A stretch of DNA of 64,000 nucleotides from Pseudomonas guariconensis (GCF_024127895.1 NZ_JAMYBK010000001.1:124001-188000); one strand, 5' to 3'. Positions 9,420 to 19,274 are shown, counted from the stretch's first letter. Notes: generated from the letters alone by a model not told the origin. Program-made: numbers and translations.

Positions 9420-10562
9420 GTGATCGGTTGGAAACAAGCAGCAGTGCTCGCCCTGGCCGTCCTGGCCGCGGGTTGCAGCAGCAACAGCAAGAAGGAACTG
9501 CCTCCGGCCGAGCTGACCAAGTTCACCGAGGAAGTGGTGCTCAAGAAGCAGTGGAGCCGTTCGATCGGCGACGGCCAGGGCGAGACCTACAACACCCTGG
9601 TGCCGGCCATCGAGAACGACCGTATCTACGCCTCCGACGTCAACGGCCTGGTCTTCGCCCTGGATCGCCTCAACGGCGACGTGGTGTGGAAGAAGGACCT
9701 GGAGCTGCCGGTGTCCGGCGCCGTCGGCGTGGGCTATGGCCTGGTCATGCTCGGCACCCTCAAGGGCGAGGTCATCGCCCTGGATGCCAGCACCGGCGAG
9801 GAGCGCTGGCGTTCGCGGGTGACCAGCGAAGTGCTGGCGCCACCTGCCACCAACGGTGACGTGGTGGTGGTGCAGACCCAGGACGACCGCCTGATCGGCC
9901 TCGACGCCGCCACCGGTGACCGTCGCTGGATCTACGAAAGCAGCCCGGCCGTGCTGACCCTGCGCGGTACCGGTGCGCCGATCGTGACCAACCGCCTGGC
10001 CGTGGCTGGCCTGTCCACCGGCAAGGTGATCGCCGTGGATACCCAGAACGGCGTGCCGGTGTGGGAGAGCCGCGTGGCCATCCCGCAGGGCCGTTCCGAG
10101 CTGGATCGGGTGGTCGATATCGACGGTGGCCTGCTGCTCTCTGGCGGCATGCTGTATGTCAGCACCTACCAGGGCCGGGTCGCCGGCCTCGACCTGGAAA
10201 GCGGCCGCGTGCTGTGGCAGCGCGATGCCTCCAGCTACGTGGGTGTCGCCCAGGGCTTCGGCAACGTCTACGTCAGCGAGGCCTCGGGCACCGTCGAGAG
10301 CATCGACGAGCGCTCCTCCAGCGCCCTGTGGAGCAACGATTCCATGGCCCGCCGCCAGTTGTCGGCACCGGAAGTGTTCTCCAGCTACGTGGCGGTGGGT
10401 GACTTCGAGGGCTACCTGCACCTGCTCAGCCAGGTCGATGGCCGCTTCGTCGGTCGCGAGCGGATCGACAGCGATGGCCTGCGCGCCCGTCCCCTGGTGG
10501 TCGGCGACACCATCTATGTCTTCGGCAACAGCGGCAAGCTCGAGGCGCTGACCATCCGCTGA
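9420..10562 (+). CDS. bamB: Outer-membrane assembly lipoprotein BamB
   Basis: A 380-residue lipoprotein of the BAM complex that inserts beta-barrel proteins in the outer membrane. The start is GTG at 9420. The signal peptide ends in the lipobox LAAGC, followed by SSNSKKELPPAEL. The mature part is an eight-bladed PQQ-like propeller with repeating 'ALDxxxGxxxW' units (VFALDRLNGDVVWKKDL, VIALDASTGEERWRSRV, LIGLDAATGDRRWIYES, VAGLDLESGRVLWQRDA). The gene is followed by a strong hairpin terminator at 10624-10654. Confidence 0.97.
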   Translation: MIGWKQAAVLALAVLAAGCSSNSKKELPPAELTKFTEEVVLKKQWSRSIGDGQGETYNTLVPAIENDRIYASDVNGLVFALDRLNGDVVWKKDLELPVSGAVGVGYGLVMLGTLKGEVIALDASTGEERWRSRVTSEVLAPPATNGDVVVVQTQDDRLIGLDAATGDRRWIYESSPAVLTLRGTGAPIVTNRLAVAGLSTGKVIAVDTQNGVPVWESRVAIPQGRSELDRVVDIDGGLLLSGGMLYVSTYQGRVAGLDLESGRVLWQRDASSYVGVAQGFGNVYVSEASGTVESIDERSSSALWSNDSMARRQLSAPEVFSSYVAVGDFEGYLHLLSQVDGRFVGRERIDSDGLRARPLVVGDTIYVFGNSGKLEALTIR

Positions 10563-10623
10563 GGCTATGCTTGAGTCCGTCATGGGGCTCAGGCAATGGC
10601 GCATGACGCGCCGCACGAACTCC

Positions 10624-10654
10624 GGCCGCTGCCTTGCAGCGGCCTTTGCATTTT
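10624..10654 (+). terminator. Rho-independent terminator after bamB
   Basis: A perfect 9-bp stem GGCCGCTGC (10624-10632) / GCAGCGGCC (10636-10644) has a 3-base loop and is followed by TTTGCATTTT. It lies 61 bases after the bamB stop and 26 bases before the der start, so it marks the end of the pilF-to-bamB run. Confidence 0.75.
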
Positions 10655-10679
10655 CAAGAATTCAAGAGTGGAGAGCCGC

Positions 10680-12146
10680 ATGGTTCCCGTAATCGCCCTG
10701 GTGGGACGGCCGAACGTCGGCAAGTCCACCCTGTTCAACCGCCTGACCAAGACCCGCGATGCCATCGTCGGCGACCTGTCGGGCCTGACCCGTGACCGCC
10801 AGTACGGCGAGGCGACCTGGCAAGGCCGCTCCTACATCCTGATCGATACCGGTGGCATCACCGGCGACGAAGTGGGCATGGACGAGAAGATGGCCGAGCA
10901 GTCGCTGATGGCCATCGAGGAAGCCGACTACGTGCTGTTCCTGGTCGATGCCCGTGCCGGCATGACCGCTGCCGACCAGATGATCGCCGAACACCTGCGC
11001 AAGCGGAACAAGGAAGCCATCCTGGTCGCCAACAAGATCGACAACATCGACGCGGACGTCGCCCGCGCCGAGTTTTCGCCCTTGGGCATGGGCAACGCCA
11101 TCCCGGTGGCCGGCTCCCAGGGCCGTGGCGTCAACGCGCTGATGGAAGCGGTGCTAGGGCATATCCCGCGCGACAAGGCCGAGGAAGCCCTCGACGAAGA
11201 AGTCGCCGAAGGCGAAGAAGCCGCGCGCATCCCTGGCCCGAGCGAAAAGGACGGTATCAAGATCGCCATCATCGGCCGCCCGAACGTCGGCAAGTCGACC
11301 CTGGTCAACCGCATGCTCGGCGAAGAGCGTGTGGTGGTCTACGACCAGCCTGGCACCACCCGCGACAGTATCTACATCCCGTTCGAGCGCGATGAAGAGA
11401 AGTACACCCTGATCGACACCGCCGGGGTGCGCAAGCGCGGCAAGATCCACGAGGAAGTCGAGAAGTTCTCCGTGGTCAAGACGTTGCAGGCGATCAAGGA
11501 CGCCAACGTGGTGATCTTCGTCATGGATGCCCGCGAAGGGGTGGTCGACCACGACCTGAACCTGCTGGGCTTCGCCCTGGAGGCGGGGCGTGCCATCGTC
11601 ATCGCGCTGAACAAGTGGGACGGCATGGAGCCAGGCGAGCGCGACTACGTGAAGACCGAGCTGGAGCGCCGGCTGTTCTTCGTCGACTTCGCCGATATCC
11701 ACTTCATTTCCGCGCTGCACGGCACCGGTGTGGGCCACCTGTACAAGTCGGTGCAGGCCGCGTTCAAGTCGGCGGTGACCCGCTGGCCGACCAGCCGCCT
11801 GACCCAGATCCTCGAGGACGCCATCAGCGAGCACCAGCCGCCGATGGTCAACGGTCGGCGCATCAAGCTGCGCTATGCCCACCTCGGGGGGGCCAACCCA
11901 CCGCTGATCGTGATCCATGGCAACCAGACCGACAAGATCCCGCGTTCCTACTCGCGTTACCTGGAGAACACCTACCGCCGGGTGCTCAAGCTGGTCGGTA
12001 CGCCGATCCGCATCGAATACAAGGGCAGCGAAAACCCGTACGAGGGCAAGAAGAACACCCTCACCGATCGCCAGGTCAACAAGAAGCGCCGCCTGATGTC
12101 GCACCACAAGAAGGCCGAGAAGAAGCGCAAGGACAAGCGCAAGTAA
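10680..12146 (+). CDS. der: Ribosome biogenesis GTPase Der (EngA)
   Basis: A 488-residue GTPase with two tandem G domains, needed for 50S subunit maturation. The first P-loop is GRPNVGKST at residues 9-17 and the second has the same sequence around 200-207 (Lys205). The G4 motifs NKID and NKWD are present. A KH-like domain follows, with a very basic C-terminal tail ([20 protein letters not shown]). The ATG at 10680 ([12 protein letters not shown]) was chosen over an upstream ATG at 10596 because that longer frame would run across the bamB terminator. A terminator-like hairpin follows the stop. Confidence 0.97.
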   Translation: MVPVIALVGRPNVGKSTLFNRLTKTRDAIVGDLSGLTRDRQYGEATWQGRSYILIDTGGITGDEVGMDEKMAEQSLMAIEEADYVLFLVDARAGMTAADQMIAEHLRKRNKEAILVANKIDNIDADVARAEFSPLGMGNAIPVAGSQGRGVNALMEAVLGHIPRDKAEEALDEEVAEGEEAARIPGPSEKDGIKIAIIGRPNVGKSTLVNRMLGEERVVVYDQPGTTRDSIYIPFERDEEKYTLIDTAGVRKRGKIHEEVEKFSVVKTLQAIKDANVVIFVMDAREGVVDHDLNLLGFALEAGRAIVIALNKWDGMEPGERDYVKTELERRLFFVDFADIHFISALHGTGVGHLYKSVQAAFKSAVTRWPTSRLTQILEDAISEHQPPMVNGRRIKLRYAHLGGANPPLIVIHGNQTDKIPRSYSRYLENTYRRVLKLVGTPIRIEYKGSENPYEGKKNTLTDRQVNKKRRLMSHHKKAEKKRKDKRK

Positions 12147-12153
12147 GCTTCGG

Positions 12154-12187
12154 GCTGCAAGCTGCAGCTTGTAGCTTGCAGCTTTTT
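12154..12187 (+). terminator. Rho-independent terminator after der, built from an AGCTTGCAGC repeat
   Basis: A 10-bp stem GCTGCAAGCT (12154-12163) / AGCTTGCAGC (12173-12182) with a 9-base loop is followed by TTTTT, 8 bases after the der stop. The arm sequence recurs elsewhere in the window (33155-33170, 33362-33379, 49303-49320), so the terminator seems to derive from a dispersed repeat. Confidence 0.75.
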
Positions 12188-12258
12188 CCTGACCGCTCGA
12201 TCCGCTATGCTCGGGCTCTACCCCGTGCCGTATGCAACGTGCAGGAAAGAGGGCCCCC

Positions 12259-13407
12259 ATGATCCGCAGCAAATTGCCGAACGTCGGCACGACCATCTTC
12301 ACCACCATGTCGCAGTTGGCCGTGCAGACCGGTGCGCTCAACCTGTCCCAGGGATTTCCCGACTTCAATGGCCCACAGGCATTGCTCGATGCGGTTGGCC
12401 GGCACGTGGCCGCCGGCCATAACCAGTACGCGCCCATGACCGGCCTGCCGGCCTTGCGCCAGCAGGTGGCGGCGAAGGTCGCACGGCACTATGGCGTGAA
12501 CGTCGATGCCGACCATGAAGTGACCATCACCCCCGGTGCCACCGAGGCGATCTTCTGCGCCATCCAGGCGGTGATCCAGGCCGGCGACGAGGTGATCGTC
12601 TTCGATCCGGCCTATGACAGCTACGAACCTTCCGTGGAGCTGGCCGGCGGTCGCTGCGTGCATGTGCAGCTTCGCGATGGCGATTTTCGTATCGACTGGC
12701 AGGCGTTCAGCGATGCCCTGACCCCGCGTACGCGCATGGTCATCCTCAACTCGCCACACAACCCCAGCGGTGCGTTGATCGGTCGCGACGACCTGGACCA
12801 GTTGGCAAGGCTGATCGAAGGACGCGACATCTACCTGGTCAGCGACGAAGTGTACGAGCACCTGATCTACGATGGCGTGCGCCACGCCAGTGTGCTGGCC
12901 CATGAGCAGCTGTATGCGCGGGCTTTCGTGGTCAGCTCGTTCGGCAAGACCTACCACGTCACCGGCTGGAAGACCGGCTACGTGGTCGCGCCGCCGGCCT
13001 TGAGCGCCGAACTGCGCAAGGTCCACCAGTACGTCAACTTCTGTGGCGTGACCCCGTTGCAATGCGCCCTGGCCGACTACATGGCCGAGCATCCGGAGCA
13101 CCTGGACGAATTGCCGGGCTTCTACCAGGCCAAGCGCGACCTGTTCTGCGACCTGCTGCAGGCTTCGCGTTTCACCTTCACCCGCACGCCGGGCACCTAT
13201 TTCCAACTGGTGGACTACTCGCAGATCCGCCCGGACCTCAACGATGTCGACATGTCCCTGTGGCTGACCCGCGAGCACGGTGTGGCGACGATCCCGGTCT
13301 CGGTGTTCTACCAGCAACCTGTCCCCGAGCAACGCCTGGTGCGCCTGTGCTTTGCCAAACGTGAGGAGACGCTGCGTCAGGCGGCGGAAAGACTATGCGC
13401 GATCTGA
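12259..13407 (+). CDS. PLP-dependent aminotransferase, YbdL/methionine-glutamine transaminase type
   Basis: A 382-residue fold-type I class I/II aminotransferase. The PLP lysine is Lys230 in SSFGKTYHVTGWK, preceded by the family motifs NSPHNPSG and SDEVYEHLIYDG. The closest described group is YbdL, which transaminates methionine and aromatic amino acids, and the kynurenine/glutamine transaminase K type. The next gene, an omega-amidase homologue, overlaps its 3' end by 13 bases. Such a pair fits transamination with glutamine as donor, the amidase then hydrolysing the 2-oxoglutaramate. The likely role is therefore methionine salvage or glutaminase-II type chemistry (inferred). The start is the ATG at 12259 (MIRSKLPNVGTTIF). 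Confidence 0.88.
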   Translation: MIRSKLPNVGTTIFTTMSQLAVQTGALNLSQGFPDFNGPQALLDAVGRHVAAGHNQYAPMTGLPALRQQVAAKVARHYGVNVDADHEVTITPGATEAIFCAIQAVIQAGDEVIVFDPAYDSYEPSVELAGGRCVHVQLRDGDFRIDWQAFSDALTPRTRMVILNSPHNPSGALIGRDDLDQLARLIEGRDIYLVSDEVYEHLIYDGVRHASVLAHEQLYARAFVVSSFGKTYHVTGWKTGYVVAPPALSAELRKVHQYVNFCGVTPLQCALADYMAEHPEHLDELPGFYQAKRDLFCDLLQASRFTFTRTPGTYFQLVDYSQIRPDLNDVDMSLWLTREHGVATIPVSVFYQQPVPEQRLVRLCFAKREETLRQAAERLCAI

Positions 13408-14186
13408 GCCAACTGCCCAACCTGAAAGTCGCCCTGGTGCAGACCACCCTGGCCTGGCAGGACCGCCAGGCCAACTACGAGCATTTCGAGGAACTGCTGG
13501 AGCAGGCCGGCGACGTAGACCTGGTGATCCTGCCGGAGATGTTCACCACCGGTTTCTCCATGGACTCCGAGCGCCTGGCCGAGCCTGAGAACGGCCCGAC
13601 CTACAAGTGGCTCAAGGCCCAGGCGAAGAAGCACGATGCGGTGATCACCGGCAGCGTGATCGTCCAGGCCGCCGATGGCAGTCATCGCAACCGCCTGCTC
13701 TGGGCGCGGCCGGATGGCGAGATCCTGCATTACGACAAGCGCCACCTGTTCCGCATGGCCGGCGAACACAAGCACTATACGCCGGGCGAGCGCCAGGTGC
13801 AGTTCGAGATCAAGGGCTGGCGCGTTCGCCCGCTGATCTGCTACGACCTGCGTTTCCCGGTCTGGAGCCGTGACGCCCAGGACACCGACCTGCTGCTGTA
13901 TACCGCCAACTGGCCGGCCGCGCGCCGCCAGCACTGGAACCGCCTGTTGCCGGCGCGGGGCATCGAGAACCTGTGCTACGTGGCAGCGGTGAACCGGGTG
14001 GGCACCGATGGCAAGGGCTTTGCCTATTCGGGCGACAGCCAGGTGCTGGATTTCCAGGGCGAGAGCCTGCTCAGCGCCGGGGAGGCTGACGGGGTGTTCA
14101 CTGCGGTGTTGAGCGCGGCGGACCTGGCGGCGTACCGCTCGCGCTTCCCGGCCAACCTGGATGCCGACAGCTTCGAGTTGCATTGA
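13395..14186 (+). CDS. Nitrilase-superfamily omega-amidase (YafV-like)
   Basis: A 263-residue carbon-nitrogen hydrolase. The catalytic triad is visible as Glu48 (VILPEMF), Lys115 (YDKRHLF) and Cys149 (LICYDLRFPVWS). The WS-RD after the nucleophile and the overall length match YafV/Nit2 omega-amidases, which hydrolyse 2-oxoglutaramate and 2-oxosuccinamate. It overlaps the upstream transaminase gene, so the two are translationally coupled. It converges on piuB; a short GC-rich hairpin (14221-14239) lies between them. The exact substrate is inferred from family and context. Confidence 0.88.
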   Translation: MRDLSQLPNLKVALVQTTLAWQDRQANYEHFEELLEQAGDVDLVILPEMFTTGFSMDSERLAEPENGPTYKWLKAQAKKHDAVITGSVIVQAADGSHRNRLLWARPDGEILHYDKRHLFRMAGEHKHYTPGERQVQFEIKGWRVRPLICYDLRFPVWSRDAQDTDLLLYTANWPAARRQHWNRLLPARGIENLCYVAAVNRVGTDGKGFAYSGDSQVLDFQGESLLSAGEADGVFTAVLSAADLAAYRSRFPANLDADSFELH

Positions 14187-14220
14187 GCGTCGCGCCAGCG
14201 TGGTCATTCAACGCCTATCT

Positions 14221-14239
14221 TGGGGCTGCGAAGCGGCCC
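14221..14239. terminator. GC-rich hairpin between convergent genes
   Basis: GGGGCTGC / GCGGCCCC form an 8-bp stem with one G-T pair and a GAA loop, between the convergent omega-amidase and piuB genes. There is no T-run. It may act as a weak bidirectional terminator or be a REP fragment, since the same GGGGC...GCCCC ends flank the REP elements of this window. Confidence 0.4.
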
Positions 14240-14270
14240 CAGGACGACCAAAGCACCACCGATTGACCGA

Positions 14271-16835
14271 TCAATACACATCCCGCCGGTAGCGCCCATC
14301 CTCGATCAGGCGCTGCAGCACCTCGGCACCAAGAATACCCTCGAGCGCCGCATCCACCCCTGCGGCCATGCCCTGCAGGCTGCCGCAGACATACACGCAA
14401 GCACCGTCATTGACCCAGCGGCGCAGTTCATCGGCGTGTTGCACCAGCACATCCTGCACGTACACCTTCTGCGCCTGGTCCCGCGAGAATGCCAGGTCCA
14501 GGCGTGCGAGGTCGCCGCTGGCCAGCCAGCCCTGCAACTGGTCGCCACAGAGAAAATCATGGGCGCGGTTGCGTTCGCCGAACAGCAGCCAGTTGTCCCG
14601 CTCGCCCGCCGCGATGCGCGCCTTGAGCAGGCTGCGCAAGCCGGCCAGGCCGGTGCCGTTGCCGATGAGCACCAGTGGCGCCGGCGCCTGGGGCAGATGG
14701 AAACCGCTGTTGCGGCGCAGGCGCAGGCTGACGCTGCCGTGCAGCGGCAGGTATTCGGTCAACCAGCCCGAGCCCAGGCCGAGATGACCGTCGGCATGGC
14801 GCTCCTGGCGCACGATCAGTTCCAGGACGCCATCGCTGGCGATGGAGGCGATGGAATATTCGCGGCTGCCGATGGGCACCAGCGCATCGACCAGTGCCTG
14901 GGCATGCAGCCCCACCAGGTGCCCGTGGCTGGCTGGCAACTGGCGGCTGGCCAAGGCCTGGCCGAGCCGTTCGCCGAGGCCGTCGACCTGCACCGGTGTG
15001 TTGGCATCCAGGCCCAGCCCAGCGAGCCAGGCGGCGACGTGTGCCTGCCCGTTGCGGGGCAGGATTTCCACCAGGTCGCCAGCCATCCAGCTCGCCGGTT
15101 CATCGGGCTGCAGGCCGAGCAGGTAGACTGGCGCGCCCTGGCTGCCCGGGTTGAGCAACTCGCGTCGGGCCAGGGTCCAGGTGCCAAAGCTCGGCGCCTG
15201 CCAGGCTGTCACCGGCTGGGTACCGGTCAACTGCGCCAGCGCCTGGTGCCACTGTTGCAAGGCCGCCTGGTCGGCGTTATCCACCTCCACCGGGCTGAAG
15301 GCGCTGGTGGCGCCGCGTTCGCCCAGCCAGGCCTGGAGCCGGCGGGCGAAGCCGCAGAAGTGCGGGTACTGGCGATCGCCCAGGGCCAGCAGGGCATAGC
15401 TGAGATTGTCCAGGGCCCACGGCTGGCCCAGCACCTTGCGTTCGAAGGCGCGGGCGCTGTCGGGCGCCTCGCCGTCACCGAAGGTACTGACCACGAACAG
15501 CGCACGCCGGGCCTGGCGCAGGTCGGTTTCGCCCAACTCGGCCAGCGGGCGCACGTGCACCGGCAGGCCGGCGGCCTGCAACTGGCCGGCGCTCTGCCAG
15601 GCCAGTTGCTCGGCGACGCCGCTCTGGCTGGCGAAGCCGATCAGCCAACTGTCGCCGCCTGCCGAGGCGGGTGAGACGTTGCCACGGGCAGCGCGGACCT
15701 GGCGTTTCTTGCGCCGCCGGTCGAGGTACAGCAGCCAGCCGGTGACGAAGAACAGCGGCATGCTCAGGCTGGCGATGGTCACGATGATGCGCCCCGGCAG
15801 GCCGAAGTAGCTGCCCACGTGCAGGGCGTAGACGCTTTGCAGTAGCTGGGCCTTGAAGGACTTGTCGGTATAGCGTTCGTGGCGCTTCACCTGGCCGCTG
15901 GTCGGGTCCAGGGTCATGCTGTTGAAGGCGCGCTCGTGGGCGGCGTCGTCGAGCAGGTAGAACAGCGTGGCGGGCTGCCCGCCTGCCGGGGGCAGGCGCA
16001 GGTTGTAGGTGAGCAGGCCCGGGCCGGCCGCGGCCTTGAGGTTGTTCCAGATGGCGTCGTAGTCGACCACCAGTGGCGCTGCGTTCTTGTCCGCGTTCTG
16101 CAGGCCATGGCGGCCACGCCCTTCGCCGCGCTTGTGCTGCTGGCCGGCGGCAGGTGCGTCGGCCAGTAGCTTGTTCAACCCCTCGCGATACCACTCGTAG
16201 GACCAGAACAGGCCGGTGAGGGCGAACAGCAGGTAGAACAGCAGGCACCAAGCACCGGCCACGGCGTGCAGGTCCCAGTTGAAAGCGCGGCCTTGCTTGG
16301 CCCAGTCGAAGGTCAACCAGGCTCGCCAGCTCAACGCCTGGCGTGGCCAGCGCAAGTACAGGCCGGACAGGCAGAAGAACACCAGCATCAGCGTGCAGGC
16401 GCCGGTGATCTGCCGGCCGGTATCGCCCATGGCCAGGAAACGGTGCAGTTGCAGCATCAGGCCGAAGAAGTCCTGGCCGGCGACATCGCCCTTGAGTTCG
16501 CCGGTGTACGGGTCGGCGTAGCGCAGCTGGCCACGACGCTCGCCAGGTGGTGGGGTGAAGAAGATCCGCGCAGCGTTGCCTTCACGGGTATCGACCCACA
16601 GCATCGAAACCTTGTCGCCCTGGGCGGCTTCGACCCGGCGTACCAGCTCGGCGGGCGGCAATACCCCCTCCTGGCGGACTTCGACCTTGAGGACGTCCGG
16701 GTTGAACAGGCGCAGCAGTTCTTCCTGGAACGACCAGATGGCACCGGTGATACCCATCAAGGCCAGCACCAGCCCAGCGGTGATGCCAAAGAACCAGTGC
16801 AATTGAAACAGCGACTTCTTCACCACATCGTTCAC
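14271..16835 (-). CDS. piuB: PiuB-type PepSY membrane flavoreductase (putative siderophore-iron reductase)
   Basis: An 854-residue fusion. The N-terminal third is a PepSY_TM membrane module with about four helices (around residues 8-33, 141-162, 190-216 and 345-368). Next comes a flavodoxin-like domain ([30 protein letters not shown], about 393-530). The C-terminal half is a cytochrome-P450-reductase-like FAD/NADPH domain ([32 protein letters not shown]). It is often named sulfite reductase flavoprotein because of this half. It lies beside piuA and piuC, as piuB does in P. aeruginosa. A role in reducing imported ferric siderophore is inferred. A terminator separates it from piuA upstream, so it may have its own promoter. 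Confidence 0.87.
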   Translation of the reverse strand: MNDVVKKSLFQLHWFFGITAGLVLALMGITGAIWSFQEELLRLFNPDVLKVEVRQEGVLPPAELVRRVEAAQGDKVSMLWVDTREGNAARIFFTPPPGERRGQLRYADPYTGELKGDVAGQDFFGLMLQLHRFLAMGDTGRQITGACTLMLVFFCLSGLYLRWPRQALSWRAWLTFDWAKQGRAFNWDLHAVAGAWCLLFYLLFALTGLFWSYEWYREGLNKLLADAPAAGQQHKRGEGRGRHGLQNADKNAAPLVVDYDAIWNNLKAAAGPGLLTYNLRLPPAGGQPATLFYLLDDAAHERAFNSMTLDPTSGQVKRHERYTDKSFKAQLLQSVYALHVGSYFGLPGRIIVTIASLSMPLFFVTGWLLYLDRRRKKRQVRAARGNVSPASAGGDSWLIGFASQSGVAEQLAWQSAGQLQAAGLPVHVRPLAELGETDLRQARRALFVVSTFGDGEAPDSARAFERKVLGQPWALDNLSYALLALGDRQYPHFCGFARRLQAWLGERGATSAFSPVEVDNADQAALQQWHQALAQLTGTQPVTAWQAPSFGTWTLARRELLNPGSQGAPVYLLGLQPDEPASWMAGDLVEILPRNGQAHVAAWLAGLGLDANTPVQVDGLGERLGQALASRQLPASHGHLVGLHAQALVDALVPIGSREYSIASIASDGVLELIVRQERHADGHLGLGSGWLTEYLPLHGSVSLRLRRNSGFHLPQAPAPLVLIGNGTGLAGLRSLLKARIAAGERDNWLLFGERNRAHDFLCGDQLQGWLASGDLARLDLAFSRDQAQKVYVQDVLVQHADELRRWVNDGACVYVCGSLQGMAAGVDAALEGILGAEVLQRLIEDGRYRRDVY

Positions 16836-16884
16836 CTTGTCTTGCCGCCTGGCGGGGCACGGCGTGCATTATGCCTTGGTACGC

Positions 16885-16918
16885 GAAAGCCCCGCGCATC
16901 GGAATGGGCGGGGCTTTC
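16885..16918 (-). terminator. Terminator after piuA
   Basis: An 11-bp perfect stem, GAAAGCCCCGC (16885-16895) and GCGGGGCTTTC (16908-16918), with a 12-base loop lies 12 bases beyond the piuA stop. Read on the minus strand, the 3' arm ends in CTTTC. It would end or attenuate the piuA message before piuB. Confidence 0.65.
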
Positions 16919-16929
16919 GAGCAGCGTCG

Positions 16930-19209
16930 TCAGAAGTGGACGCTGGTGGTCAGCAGGGCAGTGCGCCCGGCCGCCTGGTTGGCGAAGTGAGTGGAATACG
17001 CCTTGTCGTAGTAGACCTCGTTGGTGAGGTTCTGCACGTTCAGTTGCAGGTCGATGTTCTTGGTCAGTTTGTATGCCGCCATGGCGTCGTAGCGCACATA
17101 GCTGTCGACCATGGTGGTGTTGGCCACGCTGCCATACACGTCATCCACGTAGAAGGCGCCACCACCGACGGTCAGCTTCGGCGTGATCGCATAGGTGGTC
17201 CACAGGCTTGCACTGTTGTTCGGCGTGTTCGGCAGCTGGTTGCCGTCGTTGGCCTTGCCCAGCGGGCCACCATCGATCTGGCGAGCCTGCAGGTAGGTGT
17301 AGCCGGCGAACACCTGCCACTTGTCGGTGAGCTTGCCGCTGGCCGACAGCTCGATACCTTGCACGCGGGTTTCGCCGACGTTCTCGTAGCTGGCGGTGTC
17401 GACCTGGACGCGAGCGTTCTCCTTCTCGGTGCGGAAGATCGCAGCCGCCAGCGACAGGCGCTCGTCCAGCAGATCCCACTTGGTACCGATCTCGTAGTTG
17501 GTGGTTTCTTCCGGTTCCAGGTCGCTGCTCAGGATGTTGCCGCCACGGTCGGTGGTGCCTGGCAGCGGGTTGCCTTCTGTACCCTCGCCGAGCATGGCGC
17601 CTGGTGGCGTCGCGGACGTGGCATAGGAGATATAGACGCTGCCGTTCTCGGCCGGTTTCCACACCAGGCCCAACTGCCCGGTGAAGAACTCGCTCTTGTC
17701 GCGGCCTTTGGTCGGGACGCCGTCCTTGTTCACGACCGTTGCACCGGAGGCGTCGTAGGTACGGAACTTGGTGTCGAAATGGTCGTAACGCAGGCCCATG
17801 TTCAGCAGCCACTGGGGCGTCAGTTCCAGGGTGTCGAAGGCATAGATCGCACGCGTCTTGCTGTTGGTCTTGGTGCCCGCGTAGTTGCGCGAGACGGTGC
17901 CGTCCCAGGCGTCGTCCGGGTTCGGATCGCTCAGCGAGGTACAGCTACCGCCGTTGCCAGGGCCGGTGCAGGTGAGCTTGCCGTTCGGCGTTACCGTATA
18001 GCCCTGGCGATCGGACTCTTCCTTGGTGAACTCGACACCGGTGGAGAAGCTGTTCTTGAAACCGCCCACGAAGAACTCGCCGAACAGGTCGGTCTGGTTG
18101 GTGGTGGTGGCGGTGTTGCCCACGCGGGTGTTGGCGCGGCGCCATACACCGTTGTTGTTCACGTTGCCGGCGCTGTCGTCAGGCTGGGTCAGGACATAGT
18201 CCTGCATGCTGTTGCCGTGGCGCAGGGTGTTCTTGATGGTCAGCGAGTCGCTCAGGTCGTGCTCGATGGCGATGGTCGCGATGTCGGTGCGGGTCTTGCG
18301 GAAGTCGCGGTCGGTCAGGCCGTAGAAGTTGTCGCTGTCACCGCCATCGACCGGCTTGTCTGGATGGGCCGAGGTACGGGCACCGCTGCCGGCACGTGGA
18401 ATGCTGTAGGGGATGCCCGAATCGGGCAGGTCATCGCTTTCCATGTGGTAGTAGTCGAGGTTCACCCGCGTCGGGGTGCCGAGGCCGAAGGCCAGGGAGG
18501 GGGCGATACCCCAGCGGTCGTAGTTGACCTTGTCGCGGCCGGCGACCTTGCTGTCGTGGGTCATCAGGTTGAGGCGCCCGGCCACGGTGTCGCTGAACTG
18601 GTAGTTGCCGTCGAGGGTGTAGCGCTGGGTCTGGTCGCTGCCCCAGGTGTAGGCGGCATCGAACGTGTTACCCAGGTGCGCGCGTTTGCTCACCAGGTTG
18701 ATGGTGCCGCCAGCCGCGCCACGGCCGCCGATGGCCGAGTTCGGGCCCTTGGCCACTTCGACCGATTCGACGGCGAAGATTTCGCGGGTCTGGGCACCGG
18801 TGTCGCGCACGCCATCGAGGTAGGTGTCGCCCTGGGCATCGAAGCCGCGGATGAAAGGCCGGTCGCCTTGAGGGTTGCCACCTTCGCCAGCACCGAAGGT
18901 GATACCCGGTACGGTGCGCAGGGCGTCCTGCAGGGTGAGGGCGTTGGTGTCCTTGATCACCTGCTGCGGGATCACGGTGATCGAGCGCGGAGTATCCACC
19001 AGCGGCGCGGTGTATTTCTGCGACGAAGCCTTGTCGACCTTGTACTCGGTAGAAGCCTGTTCGGCCTTGCCGGTAACGCTGGTGGTGTCGAGGGTGATGG
19101 CACTGTTGGCAGCCGGATCGGCGGCATAGGCAGAGGTGGCGCCGATCGCCATGCCGATGGCGGAGACGAGCAGGCGTGGTGAACTCACAGCAGATGGTAC
19201 GTGACGCAT
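16930..19209 (-). CDS. piuA: TonB-dependent siderophore receptor (PiuA/Fiu type)
   Basis: A 759-residue outer-membrane receptor: signal peptide ending near AYAADPAANS, a plug domain (VTVIPQQVI, GAGEGGNPQGDRPFIRG, GRGAAGGTINLVSK) and a 22-strand barrel ending in the aromatic LLTTSVHF. The plug resembles the catecholate receptors Fiu/PiuA. There is no STN signalling domain, so it is transport-only. It is divergent from piuC, and the region between them contains Fur-like dyads. In P. aeruginosa, PiuA imports catechol-type siderophores and their antibiotic conjugates; the substrate here is inferred. The next upstream in-frame stop leaves the ATG at 19209 (MRHVPSAV) as the start. Confidence 0.9.
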   Translation of the reverse strand: MRHVPSAVSSPRLLVSAIGMAIGATSAYAADPAANSAITLDTTSVTGKAEQASTEYKVDKASSQKYTAPLVDTPRSITVIPQQVIKDTNALTLQDALRTVPGITFGAGEGGNPQGDRPFIRGFDAQGDTYLDGVRDTGAQTREIFAVESVEVAKGPNSAIGGRGAAGGTINLVSKRAHLGNTFDAAYTWGSDQTQRYTLDGNYQFSDTVAGRLNLMTHDSKVAGRDKVNYDRWGIAPSLAFGLGTPTRVNLDYYHMESDDLPDSGIPYSIPRAGSGARTSAHPDKPVDGGDSDNFYGLTDRDFRKTRTDIATIAIEHDLSDSLTIKNTLRHGNSMQDYVLTQPDDSAGNVNNNGVWRRANTRVGNTATTTNQTDLFGEFFVGGFKNSFSTGVEFTKEESDRQGYTVTPNGKLTCTGPGNGGSCTSLSDPNPDDAWDGTVSRNYAGTKTNSKTRAIYAFDTLELTPQWLLNMGLRYDHFDTKFRTYDASGATVVNKDGVPTKGRDKSEFFTGQLGLVWKPAENGSVYISYATSATPPGAMLGEGTEGNPLPGTTDRGGNILSSDLEPEETTNYEIGTKWDLLDERLSLAAAIFRTEKENARVQVDTASYENVGETRVQGIELSASGKLTDKWQVFAGYTYLQARQIDGGPLGKANDGNQLPNTPNNSASLWTTYAITPKLTVGGGAFYVDDVYGSVANTTMVDSYVRYDAMAAYKLTKNIDLQLNVQNLTNEVYYDKAYSTHFANQAAGRTALLTTSVHF

Positions 19210-19255
19210 GTGTGGACCTTCCCCAAGGTGTGAAGGCCGCGGATCATAATGTAAG

Positions 19256-19274
19256 CAATTGTGACTAACAATTG
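19256..19274. promoter_or_regulatory. Dyad upstream of piuA, possible Fur/iron operator
   Basis: A perfect inverted repeat CAATTGT-N5-ACAATTG lies 47 bases upstream of the piuA start in an AT-rich stretch. It resembles a degenerate Fur box in size and base content but not closely in sequence, so another regulator is possible. Confidence 0.4.

Noticed and set aside
10596..10680. N-terminal extension of der to an ATG at 10596
   Set aside because: It would translate through the bamB terminator hairpin, and Der proteins begin at the P-loop-proximal [11 protein letters not shown].
14220..15674. A 484-codon open frame on the plus strand inside piuB
   Set aside because: It is opposite the flavodoxin/FAD half of piuB, whose motifs are unmistakable.
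16837..19182. A 781-codon open frame on the plus strand opposite piuA
   Set aside because: The minus strand encodes a complete TonB-dependent receptor with signal peptide and C-terminal aromatic residue; the plus frame has Val/Gly/Ala-rich shadow composition.
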